Shown here piece after piece: positions 15,704-26,288 of a stretch of DNA of 64,000 bases; the stretch's first letter is position 1; every line of letters begins with the position of its first letter. A model generated the notes under the pieces. It saw nothing but the letters and a program-made list of their open reading frames with translations, ran no database searches and was not told the origin of the DNA. This DNA comes from Phytomonospora endophytica. Lineage in GTDB: Bacteria; Actinomycetota; Actinomycetes; Mycobacteriales; Micromonosporaceae. The DNA is taken from contig NZ_JACHGT010000007.1 in the NCBI RefSeq assembly GCF_014202425.1, positions 1 to 64,000 on the forward strand, given 5' to 3'. The position numbers and the translations under genes are program-made.

Positions 15704-16954
15704 TCAGCGGCGGAACGCGACCTCCGGGAAGGCCGGTGAGGGGCCGTCGAGCAGGTGCCCGCCGCGGCGACGCAGGTAGCGGTCGAAGAAGGCGGTCAGG
15801 TAGGCCTTCTGCGCGCGGACCGAGCGGCGCGGCACGATGTCGCCGATCTCCCCGGCGAAGTGGCCCGGCGGCAGGCCGAGGGCCTCCTGGAAGCGTGGGA
15901 GGAAGGTCTGCTGGTCGTTCTGGGAGCCCTGGCCCGCGCCGACGAGCTCCAGCTCTCGGGCCGGGCCCGTGCACAGCCCGAAGAAGCGGTCGTAGAGCGG
16001 ATCGGCCGTCTGGTACTCCGTCGACGCCCGCATGACCAGCAGCGGGCGCCTGATGCCGTTCTCGTGGAAGGTGACGAAAGGTTCGGCGACGCCGTCGACC
16101 TCGTAGGTGAAGCCGGCCTCGCCGGCGTGGACCGCGTCGACGCGCCGGTCGCGGAAGGCCGTCTCGATCGCGCCGGCGGCGCCTCCCGCGTTGGCACCGA
16201 AGGTCCCGGTGCGCGCGGGGTCCACGAGGCGTCCGAGACCGTCGGGCAGCGGACGGTCCCCTTCGGACGGGTCGCCCCCTGCCGCGAGGACCTCCAGGGA
16301 GTCGAGGATGTGGCGGGCGTCGTCGCACCAGGAGTCCATGGTCTGCCGCAGCCACGGGATCGGGTCGGAGGGCGGGATCGGGCCGGGCTGGTGGGTGTCG
16401 ACGTAGCGGCCGTCGGGGAACTCGACCGGGAACTCGTGGGTGCGGGACGCGGTGACGACGACGTAGCCGCGGCTCGCGAGTTCCTGCGACATCGTCGTCC
16501 ACATCTCGCGTGGCTGGAAGTGCCCCGACACCGACAGCAGGACCGGCGCGCGCCCGCAGCGGGCCGCGGGAGCGTCGGTGTAGGCCGCGGAGGTCGTCGC
16601 GGCCCAGTCGATCGCGCCGGCCGGGACACCCGGGTAGATCGACCGGCTCGACATGAACGCGGCCGTCCTCGCCGGGAAGACGCGCGCCCGTTCGTGGCCG
16701 CCGATGTCGCGCGCCGGGTACCAGACGCTGATCATGATCTCGCGGTACGGCTGGGTGCTCAGCCACGGGTCAGGACGTGAGTGGTCGATCAGGTGCAGTT
16801 CGGTGCGCCCCACCGGGTACGGACCGGTGGGTGCGGGCAGTACCGGCACCACGGCCTCCCCCTCGGCGGCGGCCGCCGCCCCGGGGAGGACGAAGGGAAC
16901 CGTGAGCGCGGCCGTACCGGCCGCGGTGAGCAGTGCGCGTCGTGTGGTCTCCAT
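15704..16954 (-). CDS. PAF-acetylhydrolase-like protein lacking the serine nucleophile
   Basis: A 416-residue exported alpha/beta-hydrolase-fold protein resembling platelet-activating-factor acetylhydrolase/lipase. The N-terminus is Tat-like (TTRRALLTAAG, cleavage near AAAAAEG). The strand-helix nucleophile elbow reads TFGANAGGAA (residues 251-260): asparagine 255 (AAC codon) replaces the serine of the usual GHSxGG. Other landmarks of the fold are intact (SVSGHFQPRE, SRGYVVVTASRTHEFP, DAVHAGEAGF). It may be inactive or repurposed as a binding protein. Length is normal for the family, so it is not a simple truncation. Confidence 0.75.
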   Translation of the reverse strand: METTRRALLTAAGTAALTVPFVLPGAAAAAEGEAVVPVLPAPTGPYPVGRTELHLIDHSRPDPWLSTQPYREIMISVWYPARDIGGHERARVFPARTAAFMSSRSIYPGVPAGAIDWAATTSAAYTDAPAARCGRAPVLLSVSGHFQPREMWTTMSQELASRGYVVVTASRTHEFPVEFPDGRYVDTHQPGPIPPSDPIPWLRQTMDSWCDDARHILDSLEVLAAGGDPSEGDRPLPDGLGRLVDPARTGTFGANAGGAAGAIETAFRDRRVDAVHAGEAGFTYEVDGVAEPFVTFHENGIRRPLLVMRASTEYQTADPLYDRFFGLCTGPARELELVGAGQGSQNDQQTFLPRFQEALGLPPGHFAGEIGDIVPRRSVRAQKAYLTAFFDRYLRRRGGHLLDGPSPAFPEVAFRR

Positions 16955-17023
16955 GGACCCGACACTTCCGCCCGGGCCCTGTGCGGCCGCTGAGGCCCGC
17001 TGTGAGCGGACTGAGATCCGAGG

Positions 17024-17179
17024 TCAGTCGAACACGCCCGCCACGAAGTCGCCGAAGCCCTCGCCGACGTCACCGATGCCGCCGAGGATCGTGCTGACGA
17101 TGCTCGCCGCCTCCTGGGGCCGGTACGCGATGAAGAACACCACGAAAGCCAGCGCCGCCCATGGAATCAGTTTCTTCAT
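17024..17179 (-). CDS. Small single-span membrane protein
   Basis: A 51-residue protein read directly from the sequence: MKKLIPWAALAFVVFFIAYR forms a basic start and one membrane span, followed by a short helix (QEAASIVSTIL) and an acidic, glycine-rich tail ending GDFVAGVFD. Proteins of this shape and size are widespread but uncharacterised in actinomycetes. The start ATG 17179 is preceded by GGATCG. It is isolated between the PAF-acetylhydrolase-like and KAS III genes. Confidence 0.7.
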   Translation of the reverse strand: MKKLIPWAALAFVVFFIAYRPQEAASIVSTILGGIGDVGEGFGDFVAGVFD

Positions 17180-17429
17180 CGTGTCGCGATCCGTTCTGCT
17201 GTGGGTGTTCCCGCCCGGATTGACTGTTCATTACCGAGAATAGTGAGGCCCGGCCAGGACCGCCTCTCGACAAAAGGTAACGAGTCGGTCACGTCCTGGT
17301 ATGCGGTGTCCCTTCGGGACCCCTTGTCGCAAGGTCGACACAGCCCACGGGGTGATCCGACCCGGCGGCGCTCGCGCGAGGCGACCGTCGCGAATGGACG
17401 GTCCCCGGTGTTTTCCCGGTGCTCTCCGG

Positions 17430-18428
17430 TCAGGGGATCAGCGGACGCGACGGCCAGGTCAGCGTCGTCGAACCCCAGGCGAGTCCCGCGCCGAAGGAGG
17501 TCACGAGGATCCGGTCGCCCGGCTTGACCCGCCCGTCGCGCCACAGGTCCCACAGGGCCAGCGGAATCGAGGCGCCGCTGGTGTTCCCGACGCGGTCGAG
17601 ATGCACCGCGCGACGGTCGGCGGGGACGCCGAGACGGTCGGCGACCGCGTCGAGGATGCGGCGGTTGGCCTGGTGCGCGACCAGCCAGTCCACATCGGAG
17701 GCGCGCAGCCCGGCCTGTTTGAGGGCACGGGCCGACGACGAGGCCATGCGCTCGACGGCCTGCCGGAACACCTGAAGCCCCGCCATCTGCAGGAAGTGGT
17801 CGCCGGGCTCGACCTCGGTGCCGTCGGAACGCTGCCGCGAACCACCCGCCGGGATCGTGATGAGCCCGGCCTGTCCCCCGTCGCCGCCAAGATCGAAGGG
17901 ACCGAAGCTGCCCGGGCCGTCCGGGGCCGCCTCGATGAGCGCGGCGGCGGCGCCGTCACCGAAGATGACGGCGGTGTTGCGGTCGCCGGGGTCCACGATG
18001 GTCGACATCGCGTCGGCCCCGATGACCAGCACGCGCTCGGCGACACCGGAGACGACCAGCGAGGTCGCGGTCGCCAGGGCGTACACGTAGCCCGCGCACG
18101 CGGCGTTGACGTCGAAAGCGGCAGCACCGGTCAGCCCGAGGGCCGCGGCGACGACCGGGGCCGTCGCGGGGCAGGGATTGTCGGGGGTCATCGTGGCGAG
18201 CACGACGGTGTCGATCCGGCCGGGCTCGGCCGCGACGAGCGGCGCGGCGGCGCGCACGGCGAGGTCGGAGGTCGCGACACCGGGGTCGACGTGGCGGCGG
18301 CTGAGGATGCCGGTCCGCTGCGGGATCCAGTCCGCTTCGAGGCCGAAGCGCTCGATGAGTTCGGCGTTGTCCACCGCACGGGGCGGGAGCCACCCCGACA
18401 GTCCAGTGAGGACGGCGGAAACCGGCAC
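17430..18428 (-). CDS. Beta-ketoacyl-ACP synthase III-like enzyme
   Basis: A 332-residue thiolase-fold enzyme of the FabH family, which condenses an acyl-CoA with malonyl-ACP or makes related C-C or ester bonds. The catalytic triad is complete: C111 in VNAACAGYVYAL, His in AHQANRRI and Asn in GNTSGASIP. GTG 18428 (VPVSAVLTG) is preferred to the TTG at 18473 because it has CGAGGA upstream and matches the family start; TATAGA at 18482-18477 is the likely -10 box. No fatty-acid genes are adjacent, so it is more likely a specialised KAS III than the housekeeping FabH. Confidence 0.88.
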   Translation of the reverse strand: MPVSAVLTGLSGWLPPRAVDNAELIERFGLEADWIPQRTGILSRRHVDPGVATSDLAVRAAAPLVAAEPGRIDTVVLATMTPDNPCPATAPVVAAALGLTGAAAFDVNAACAGYVYALATATSLVVSGVAERVLVIGADAMSTIVDPGDRNTAVIFGDGAAAALIEAAPDGPGSFGPFDLGGDGGQAGLITIPAGGSRQRSDGTEVEPGDHFLQMAGLQVFRQAVERMASSSARALKQAGLRASDVDWLVAHQANRRILDAVADRLGVPADRRAVHLDRVGNTSGASIPLALWDLWRDGRVKPGDRILVTSFGAGLAWGSTTLTWPSRPLIP

Positions 18429-18505
18429 GTGAATCCTCGGGGGTAGATGGTCGGCCGGGACGAAATGTCCCAAACGTCTATAGCGTAACCAAGCGGCCCG
18501 TCCGG

Positions 18506-19135
18506 TCAGTGCCCGGGTCGACCACGGTGGCGATCAAGGTACCAGTCGGCGCAGCCGCCCACGCGCCACAGGACACGACGCAGCCGTGCGCGCAGGCCAC
18601 CGGGGGACCACGACCGGGGCTCGGGTGCGGGTGAGTCGTCCAGGGCCTCGGCCACGTCACGGATCCGGCGCTCGATCGCGGCGGCCGCCGCGTCGCGGCC
18701 GTCGAGCCGGAAAGCGTGCCGCCCGGCCGTCACGGGATTCCGGGACGCGCCGACGGCGGCGACCACCGCGCGCGCCCGGTAGGCCGTTCCGCCCGTGGTC
18801 GCGATCGACCAGGTCGCGGAGGGTTCGTCGTACACGGCGGAGCTCGCCTCGGCCCCGTAACGGATGTGCGCCTTGAGATCGTGTTCATCGGCGCAGTGCC
18901 GCAGGTAGTCGGCGAATCCGGGCGGTGCGGCGAAGGCACGCGACCATTCCGCGTAGGGCTCGAAGGAGTACGACGGAACGTCGGCCGGGCGGCTCCCGCG
19001 AGGATCGGCACACCAGGCACCACCGAGGCGGTCGGCCCGTTCCAGCACGACGAAGTCGTGCCGCCCGGCGCGTTTGAGCGCCACGGCCATGCCGATGCCG
19101 GCGAATCCGGCCCCTATGACGACCACCTCGCGCAT
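18506..19135 (-). CDS. Internally deleted flavin monooxygenase (Baeyer-Villiger type)
   Basis: A 209-residue protein built from the two ends of a roughly 490-residue FAD monooxygenase. Residues 1-145 are the N-terminal FAD domain (GAGFAGIG, LERADRLGGAW, SYSFEPYAEWSRAF, YLRHCADEHDL). Residues about 170-209 match the C-terminal end of such enzymes (LRRVLWRVGGCADWYLD). The NADPH-binding Rossmann domain and the BVMO fingerprint between them are absent. The frame is intact and has a good Shine-Dalgarno (GGAGGAGA), so it is still expressible, but it is unlikely to be a working monooxygenase. Confidence 0.7.
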   Translation of the reverse strand: MREVVVIGAGFAGIGMAVALKRAGRHDFVVLERADRLGGAWCADPRGSRPADVPSYSFEPYAEWSRAFAAPPGFADYLRHCADEHDLKAHIRYGAEASSAVYDEPSATWSIATTGGTAYRARAVVAAVGASRNPVTAGRHAFRLDGRDAAAAAIERRIRDVAEALDDSPAPEPRSWSPGGLRARLRRVLWRVGGCADWYLDRHRGRPGH

Positions 19136-19478
19136 CCGACTCTCCTCCCCCGATGCCGACGAATGCCCCGGCGGAGGGTAGCAAATCGGCGGAAAAGGGG
19201 TGACGACGGTGAGGAAAAGGCGAGCCTCGCGAGCCTCGATCGCGGCCGGAGGTACGCCGTTCGGGTGGCGTGTGGCGGGAACCGGAACACGGCGATCCAC
19301 CCGAGACCCGGCGGGTCGCCGACACCGGTATTCGTCATTGGCCGGCGGTCGTGGACCGTCCCCTCACGCCGTCACGATGTTGCGCCGCACGCGGCAGTCG
19401 GCGTGTACCGGTCGACGCTTCGATGAGACCGGTGGACCCGATGGAGCGTCCCCTCCACCATGGAGCCCGGGCGGTGGG
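19136..19478. other. Intergenic stretch, no gene seen
   Basis: 343 bases between the monooxygenase remnant and the next hydrolase. Short frames on both strands lack ribosome sites and recognisable content. A weak -10 match (TACCCT on the minus strand near 19180) may serve the monooxygenase remnant. I see no repeat or RNA gene. Confidence 0.5.
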
Positions 19479-20321
19479 TCAAGAGGTGTGGCGCAACAGG
19501 GCGTCGACCACGACGGGCCACGTCACGCGCGGTATGCCCTGCCCGATGCCGGGCAGTGTGAGCAGGCCGGCGCCGGGAATCTCGGCGGCGAGCCTCTCCC
19601 CGTTCCCGTGTGGGAAGAACGGATCCTCATCGCCGTGCACCACCAGGGTCGGGGCGGTGATCTCGCCGAGCCGTTCGCGCCAGCGCGGCCGGCAGTCGAG
19701 GGCCGCGAAGACGGTGCCGAGATGGGCGGCGCGCTGTGCCTTCGCCGTTCGCTCGGTCCGGTCGAAGATCGCGCCGACCGCCGCTCGCGCGTCCCGCTCG
19801 TCGAATCCCCTCGATCCGGAAAGCAGCCGCGCCGACCCCGTCAGGTACTCGATCACGCTCTCGCGATCGGTCCAGTCCGGCTGTGGGCGCCCGAAGAGCC
19901 GCCCCATCACTTCTCCCGCGTGGTCGGGCAGGTCGGCGTCGACCGGACCGGGCGCGACCGGGCGGGTCGAGATCAGCGTCAGCGACGCGACCCGCTCGGG
20001 GTGGTCGAGCGCGAGCAGCTGCGCGATGAACCCGCCGACGCCCATCCCGACCACGTGTACGGGCCCCAGGCCCAGCGCCGCCGGCAGTTCGGACGCGTCG
20101 GTCACCAGGTCGCGCAGGTCGTAGGCCGGTGCATCCGGGTCGACGTAGGTCGACCGGCCGGTGTCGCGAAGGTCGTAGCGCACCACGTACCGCCCGGCCA
20201 GCGCCGTGCACAGCGCGTCCGGCCAGCTCAGCATCGTGAGGCCGATCAGCAGGATCGGTGGATCCGCGGGGTCGCCGAAGGTCTCGACGCACAGCTGGAC
20301 ATCGTTGGCCTTGATCTGCAT
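19479..20321 (-). CDS. Alpha/beta-hydrolase-fold protein lacking Ser and His of the triad
   Basis: A 280-residue alpha/beta-hydrolase related to the DhaA/RdmC-type esterases (YVVRYDLRDTGRST, HGDEDPFFPHGNG). Two catalytic positions are substituted: the nucleophile elbow is GMGVGG (G94, codon GGC, instead of the serine in GMSxGG) and the histidine loop is LPGIGQGIPR (Q261, codon CAG, instead of GHGxPR). The acidic residue is kept. Each change is one base from the canonical codon. The protein is full length and in frame, so it may be a non-catalytic binding protein or an early pseudogene. Confidence 0.78.
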   Translation of the reverse strand: MQIKANDVQLCVETFGDPADPPILLIGLTMLSWPDALCTALAGRYVVRYDLRDTGRSTYVDPDAPAYDLRDLVTDASELPAALGLGPVHVVGMGVGGFIAQLLALDHPERVASLTLISTRPVAPGPVDADLPDHAGEVMGRLFGRPQPDWTDRESVIEYLTGSARLLSGSRGFDERDARAAVGAIFDRTERTAKAQRAAHLGTVFAALDCRPRWRERLGEITAPTLVVHGDEDPFFPHGNGERLAAEIPGAGLLTLPGIGQGIPRVTWPVVVDALLRHTS

Positions 20322-20462
20322 TCGCGCTACTTCCGGTCATCCGACGACACGAGACGGTGTCTCGAAAGCTATCGGCCCGGTCCGACATCTTTCGCCGCGC
20401 CGCACCGCACGGCACCGATGGCCGTGTGGCAGCTGGGCCCCGCGCCCGCACCCGTGGTCACC

Positions 20463-21206
20463 TCAGGCGCGTTTGGTCGCCGACGCGACGAAGATCGGCA
20501 CGGCGAGGAGCATGCGGTCCGCCTCGGCCCGGGCGGTCTGCTCGGCCAGCCAGGTCGCGTGTTCCCCGGGTGAGATCGCCAGGGTCCGCAGAGCCGTGCT
20601 CGCCAGTCCCGTCAGCATCGGCAGCATGGCGGTGTCGGTGAAGATCCCGGTGTGGACCTCGACGGCGACTTCGGTGAAACCCGCCGTCAGCAACAGGTTC
20701 CGGAAGGCGCGAGCGGCGCGCGGTGCGATGATCGCGTTCGCGCGGGCGTGCACGACGCGGGTGGTCAGGCCCGGGTGGTCGCTGTCGATGGCGAGCGCGT
20801 GCCAGTCCTGGCCCGCCAGGACGACGCGGCCGCCGGGGGTGAGCACGCGGTGGGCCTCGGTCACGGCGACGGCGGGGTCGGGGAGCTCGTGGAAGACCTT
20901 GTCGGCGCGGTAGCCGTCCAGTTCGCCGTCGGCGAAGGGCAGGGCGGTGGCGTCGCCCTGCCGGATGTCGGCGGTGTGGTGGCGGGCGCGGGCGGCGGCG
21001 ACCATCCGCGGGTCGGCGTCGATGCCGACGACGTCGGCCCAGCGGGCTCCGAGTTCGGCGACGGCCCGGCCGCCGCCGCAGCCGATGTCGACCACGCGCG
21101 CGCCCGAGCGCAGGCGGAGGAGCTCGTAGGTGCGGGTGCGAAGCTCGGCGGCGCCGGGCAGGGTCTCGGCGCGGTCGAGGAGGTGGATCAGTGTTTCGGT
21201 TGACAT
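20463..21206 (-). CDS. Class I SAM-dependent methyltransferase
   Basis: A 247-residue methyltransferase of the UbiE/Methyltransf_11 type. Motif I is VVDIGCGGGRAV, the acidic residue after strand 2 is in VVGIDADPRM, and motif post-II/III segments read GDATALPFADGELDGY and AHRVLTPGGRVV. I start at ATG 21206 rather than 21236, since the longer form runs into the MerR promoter region. It is divergent from the MerR gene with only 28 bases between starts, so both are likely controlled from the shared palindrome. The substrate is unknown. Confidence 0.85.
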   Translation of the reverse strand: MSTETLIHLLDRAETLPGAAELRTRTYELLRLRSGARVVDIGCGGGRAVAELGARWADVVGIDADPRMVAAARARHHTADIRQGDATALPFADGELDGYRADKVFHELPDPAVAVTEAHRVLTPGGRVVLAGQDWHALAIDSDHPGLTTRVVHARANAIIAPRAARAFRNLLLTAGFTEVAVEVHTGIFTDTAMLPMLTGLASTALRTLAISPGEHATWLAEQTARAEADRMLLAVPIFVASATKRA

Positions 21207-21242
21207 GCCGATCATCGTGCGACTTAATGTCGACATGAAGTC
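21200..21242 (+). promoter_or_regulatory. MerR promoter with 19-base spacer and operator palindrome
   Basis: TTGACA (21200-21205), a 19-base spacer and TAATGT (21225-21230) precede the MerR start, the elongated spacing typical of MerR-regulated promoters. A 22-base near-perfect palindrome (GACTT-N-ATGTCGACAT-N-AAGTC, 21221-21242) covers the -10 box and start codon and is a likely autoregulatory operator that would also affect the divergent methyltransferase gene. Confidence 0.6.
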
Positions 21243-21622
21243 AAGTCTGGCGATCGGGGACGCGGCGGCGCGTTTCGGGCTTCCCGCGCACGTCCTGCGG
21301 CACTGGGAGTCGATGGGCCTGCTGGCGCCGGAGCGGGTGGGCGGCGACAGGCGGCGCTACGGTCCGGCCGACCTGGAGCGCGTCGCGATGATCCTGCGCG
21401 CCAAGGACGGCGGTCTCGGGCTCGGTGACATCGCCGTGATGCTCGGCGCCGACCGGCGCGTGCGCCGGGAGGTGCTGGGCCGCAACCGCGAGGAGCTGCG
21501 GGCGCGGATCGCCGCCGCGCGTGACTCCCTCGCGCTGGTGGAGTGCGCGCTGGCCTGCGAGCACGAGGACATCGCCGCGTGCCCGCATTTCAAGGCCATG
21601 ATCGCCGGGCGCCTCGGCGATC

Positions 21623-23953
<2,331 letters not shown>

Positions 23954-24123
23954 CTCGGCGGCCTCCGTTCGTCCTGGTGATCATGTCGTGCCCGTCGATA
24001 TAAGACGCTACGCGGCGAATGTCCCCGATCGGTGCCGACCGGGTCATGGTCACGTCACGATCACCGCTTGACAGGCGCCTTACCCTGCGGAAGTCCTCGT
24101 GCCCGAGCCCCCTGGAGTTGCGC

Positions 24124-25242
24124 GTGACGACCGATGAGTCGCCGGCCCCCGCGACCGAACCGGCCTCCTCCCCGGAGCCCGCCGGCGGCACTCCCGGCGA
24201 CGTCCGCCGCAACCGCCTGATCGCCGGCGTCGCGGCGCTCCTCGTCGGCATCGCCGTCACCGCCTATGTCGTCGGCCGCGACGACGATCCCGTGTCCGTC
24301 GTCGAGAACTTCTTCGCCGCCATCGTGGACGGAGACGTCGACGAGGCTCTCACCTACGTCGGCCGCATCGGCTACGGCGTCCCCTACGGCGAGCGCGCGA
24401 CCTTCCTCCACCCCGACGCGATCGCCGACGGCTGGCGTCTTCTCGACGCCGAGTACGGCGGCGGAGGCCCCGTCGCCGACTACGTCGAAGTCACCATCGG
24501 CGACGACGCGTCGAGCACCACCGGACGCCTGGAGGTGCTCGAATTCGGCGGCGAGTGGAACATCATCGACCCCTTCATCGAGGTCGAGGTGGCCGCGCCC
24601 GCGTTCACCTACATCGCCGTCAACGGCCGCGAGGTGCTCACCGCCGACCTCTACGGCGGCAACGTCCACGGCTACCAGGACCAGCGCATCGAGCTGCTCC
24701 CCGGCCGCTACACCTTCTGGGGTGGTGCACCGGCCGACCTCCTGCCGCCCGAGCAGTACCTCAACGACGTGCTCGAAGTGTCCCCGCCGCCGTTCGTGCC
24801 CTCTCCGGACACCTTCGCGGCCGTCCAGGCCCAGACCGACGCCATCATCGACGACTGCGTGACCTTCACCGTCGCGACTCCCGAAGGCTGCCCTTTCGGT
24901 GTCGGCGACGGCATCGAGGCCGGCGACGACATCGTGCGCGATGTCCACGACGTCACCTGGGAGATCGTCGAACGCCCGGTCGTCACCGTCGACGCCACGA
25001 ACCCGGCCGTCGGCCTGGCGGTGACGGCGGCCGAGCCCGGCCTGATCCGCCTCACCGCCAGCGGAACCAAGGGCCTCAAGGACGTCCGCTTCCAGGCCGA
25101 CTGCGGCGTCGACGGCGGCTTCCTGCGCGCGGCGCTGCGCCCCGACGGGACCCCCGAGGTCTACGCGATACCCGCCCTTGGCCGCTTCGGGCTCCCGGCC
25201 GGTCCGGCGGCGTCCACCTGCGAGTACAAGGGGAAAGCGTGA
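24124..25242 (+). CDS. Membrane-anchored extracellular protein, first of a paralogous pair
   Basis: A 372-residue protein: acidic, proline-rich cytosolic tail (1-35), one span at about 38-58, then an extracellular part starting with an NTF2-like domain (PVSVVENFFAAIVDGDVDEA, as in DUF4878 proteins) and a C-terminal region with CVTFTVATPEGCPFG. I do not recognise a defined family for the whole. GTG 24124 is used because TGGAGT lies six bases upstream; the longer frame from 24019 lacks this. The stop overlaps the start of its paralog (GTGA), so the two are co-translated. Confidence 0.78.
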   Translation: MTTDESPAPATEPASSPEPAGGTPGDVRRNRLIAGVAALLVGIAVTAYVVGRDDDPVSVVENFFAAIVDGDVDEALTYVGRIGYGVPYGERATFLHPDAIADGWRLLDAEYGGGGPVADYVEVTIGDDASSTTGRLEVLEFGGEWNIIDPFIEVEVAAPAFTYIAVNGREVLTADLYGGNVHGYQDQRIELLPGRYTFWGGAPADLLPPEQYLNDVLEVSPPPFVPSPDTFAAVQAQTDAIIDDCVTFTVATPEGCPFGVGDGIEAGDDIVRDVHDVTWEIVERPVVTVDATNPAVGLAVTAAEPGLIRLTASGTKGLKDVRFQADCGVDGGFLRAALRPDGTPEVYAIPALGRFGLPAGPAASTCEYKGKA

Positions 25243-26288
25243 GCACCGAAGAGAACACCCCGTCTCACCGGAAGCGCCGGTGGGCCCTCGGAGCCGGGGC
25301 GCTCACCGTCGCGGTCGCCGCCACCGTCGTCGTCATCGCGGTGAACCGCACGACCCCCGAGGACGTCGTCGAAGACTACTTCGCGCACCTGCTCGCGCGC
25401 GACGCCGAGGGAGCGCTGGAGTACACCGACCAGCTCGCCTTCTTCGCCGACACCTCCGCCGACCTTCTCGTCCCCGCCGCGATGGCCGACGACTGGGAGG
25501 TCACCCGCCTCGTCCGCCGCCACAACGAGGACGAGGACCCCGCGGCGGTCGACGTGACCATCACCGCCGCCGACGGGACCTCCCGCGAAGGCCGTTTCGA
25601 GCTCGTCGAAGGCGACGACGGCTGGCGCATCCTCAACCCGTTGGTGAAGCTGCGCACCGGCGAGCTCCCCGCCGATTTCCTGGAGCTCAACGGGGTCGTG
25701 AGCACCGCTGAGAACCTCTGGCTCTTCCCCGGCGCCTACCGCCCCTATCCGAGTCTCGCCGAGGTTGTCACGGCACCGTCCTACGTCGCCGTGCCCAGGT
25801 CGGGAGACGGGCGCGATCAACCCGACGGCATCGTCGGCGAGAAGTACCTGCCGCTCTTCGCCGCCGGACCCGAGCTGGCCGACGCCCTTCAGCGCGGGCT
25901 CGCCGCCTGGCTGGACGCCTGCGCGGCGCAGGGACTGCCGAACCCCACAGGCTGCCCCTTTAAAGCCGGCTACGGCGGCGCGAACCGCGTGGCGCTGGAG
26001 GACGGATCCGAGTACAACACCCCGACGGTCGTCTGGGAGGTCGAAAAGTATCCGGTGGTGCGCCTGACACCCGGCCCGAGCGACTTCTCGCTGATCACCG
26101 TCGCACCCGGCGTGATCCGCGTCAGCGGCGAGGGCCGCCCCTACTACCACCCCGACAGGCCGGTGGAGAAGTTCTCCGGACGCTGCGGCTTTTCCCTGGG
26201 CGCCGTCACCGTCAGGATCGCGCCAGGCGGCTTCGCCTTCGGCGATCGGGACGTCTACTCCTCGACCTGCCTGTCCCCCTTCGGCTGA
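25239..26288 (+). CDS. Membrane-anchored extracellular protein, second of a paralogous pair
   Basis: A 349-residue protein with the same layout as the gene before it: short basic tail, one span at about 14-35, NTF2-like domain (PEDVVEDYFAHLLARDAEGA), then the shared cysteine motif CAAQGLPNPTGCPFKAG, a conserved WEVEKYPVV segment and a final disulfide-capable pair (GRCGFS, STCLSPFG). The pair evidently arose by duplication. GTG 25239 overlaps the upstream stop. Its stop is immediately followed by the convergent carboxylesterase stop. Function unknown. Confidence 0.78.
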   Translation: MSTEENTPSHRKRRWALGAGALTVAVAATVVVIAVNRTTPEDVVEDYFAHLLARDAEGALEYTDQLAFFADTSADLLVPAAMADDWEVTRLVRRHNEDEDPAAVDVTITAADGTSREGRFELVEGDDGWRILNPLVKLRTGELPADFLELNGVVSTAENLWLFPGAYRPYPSLAEVVTAPSYVAVPRSGDGRDQPDGIVGEKYLPLFAAGPELADALQRGLAAWLDACAAQGLPNPTGCPFKAGYGGANRVALEDGSEYNTPTVVWEVEKYPVVRLTPGPSDFSLITVAPGVIRVSGEGRPYYHPDRPVEKFSGRCGFSLGAVTVRIAPGGFAFGDRDVYSSTCLSPFG

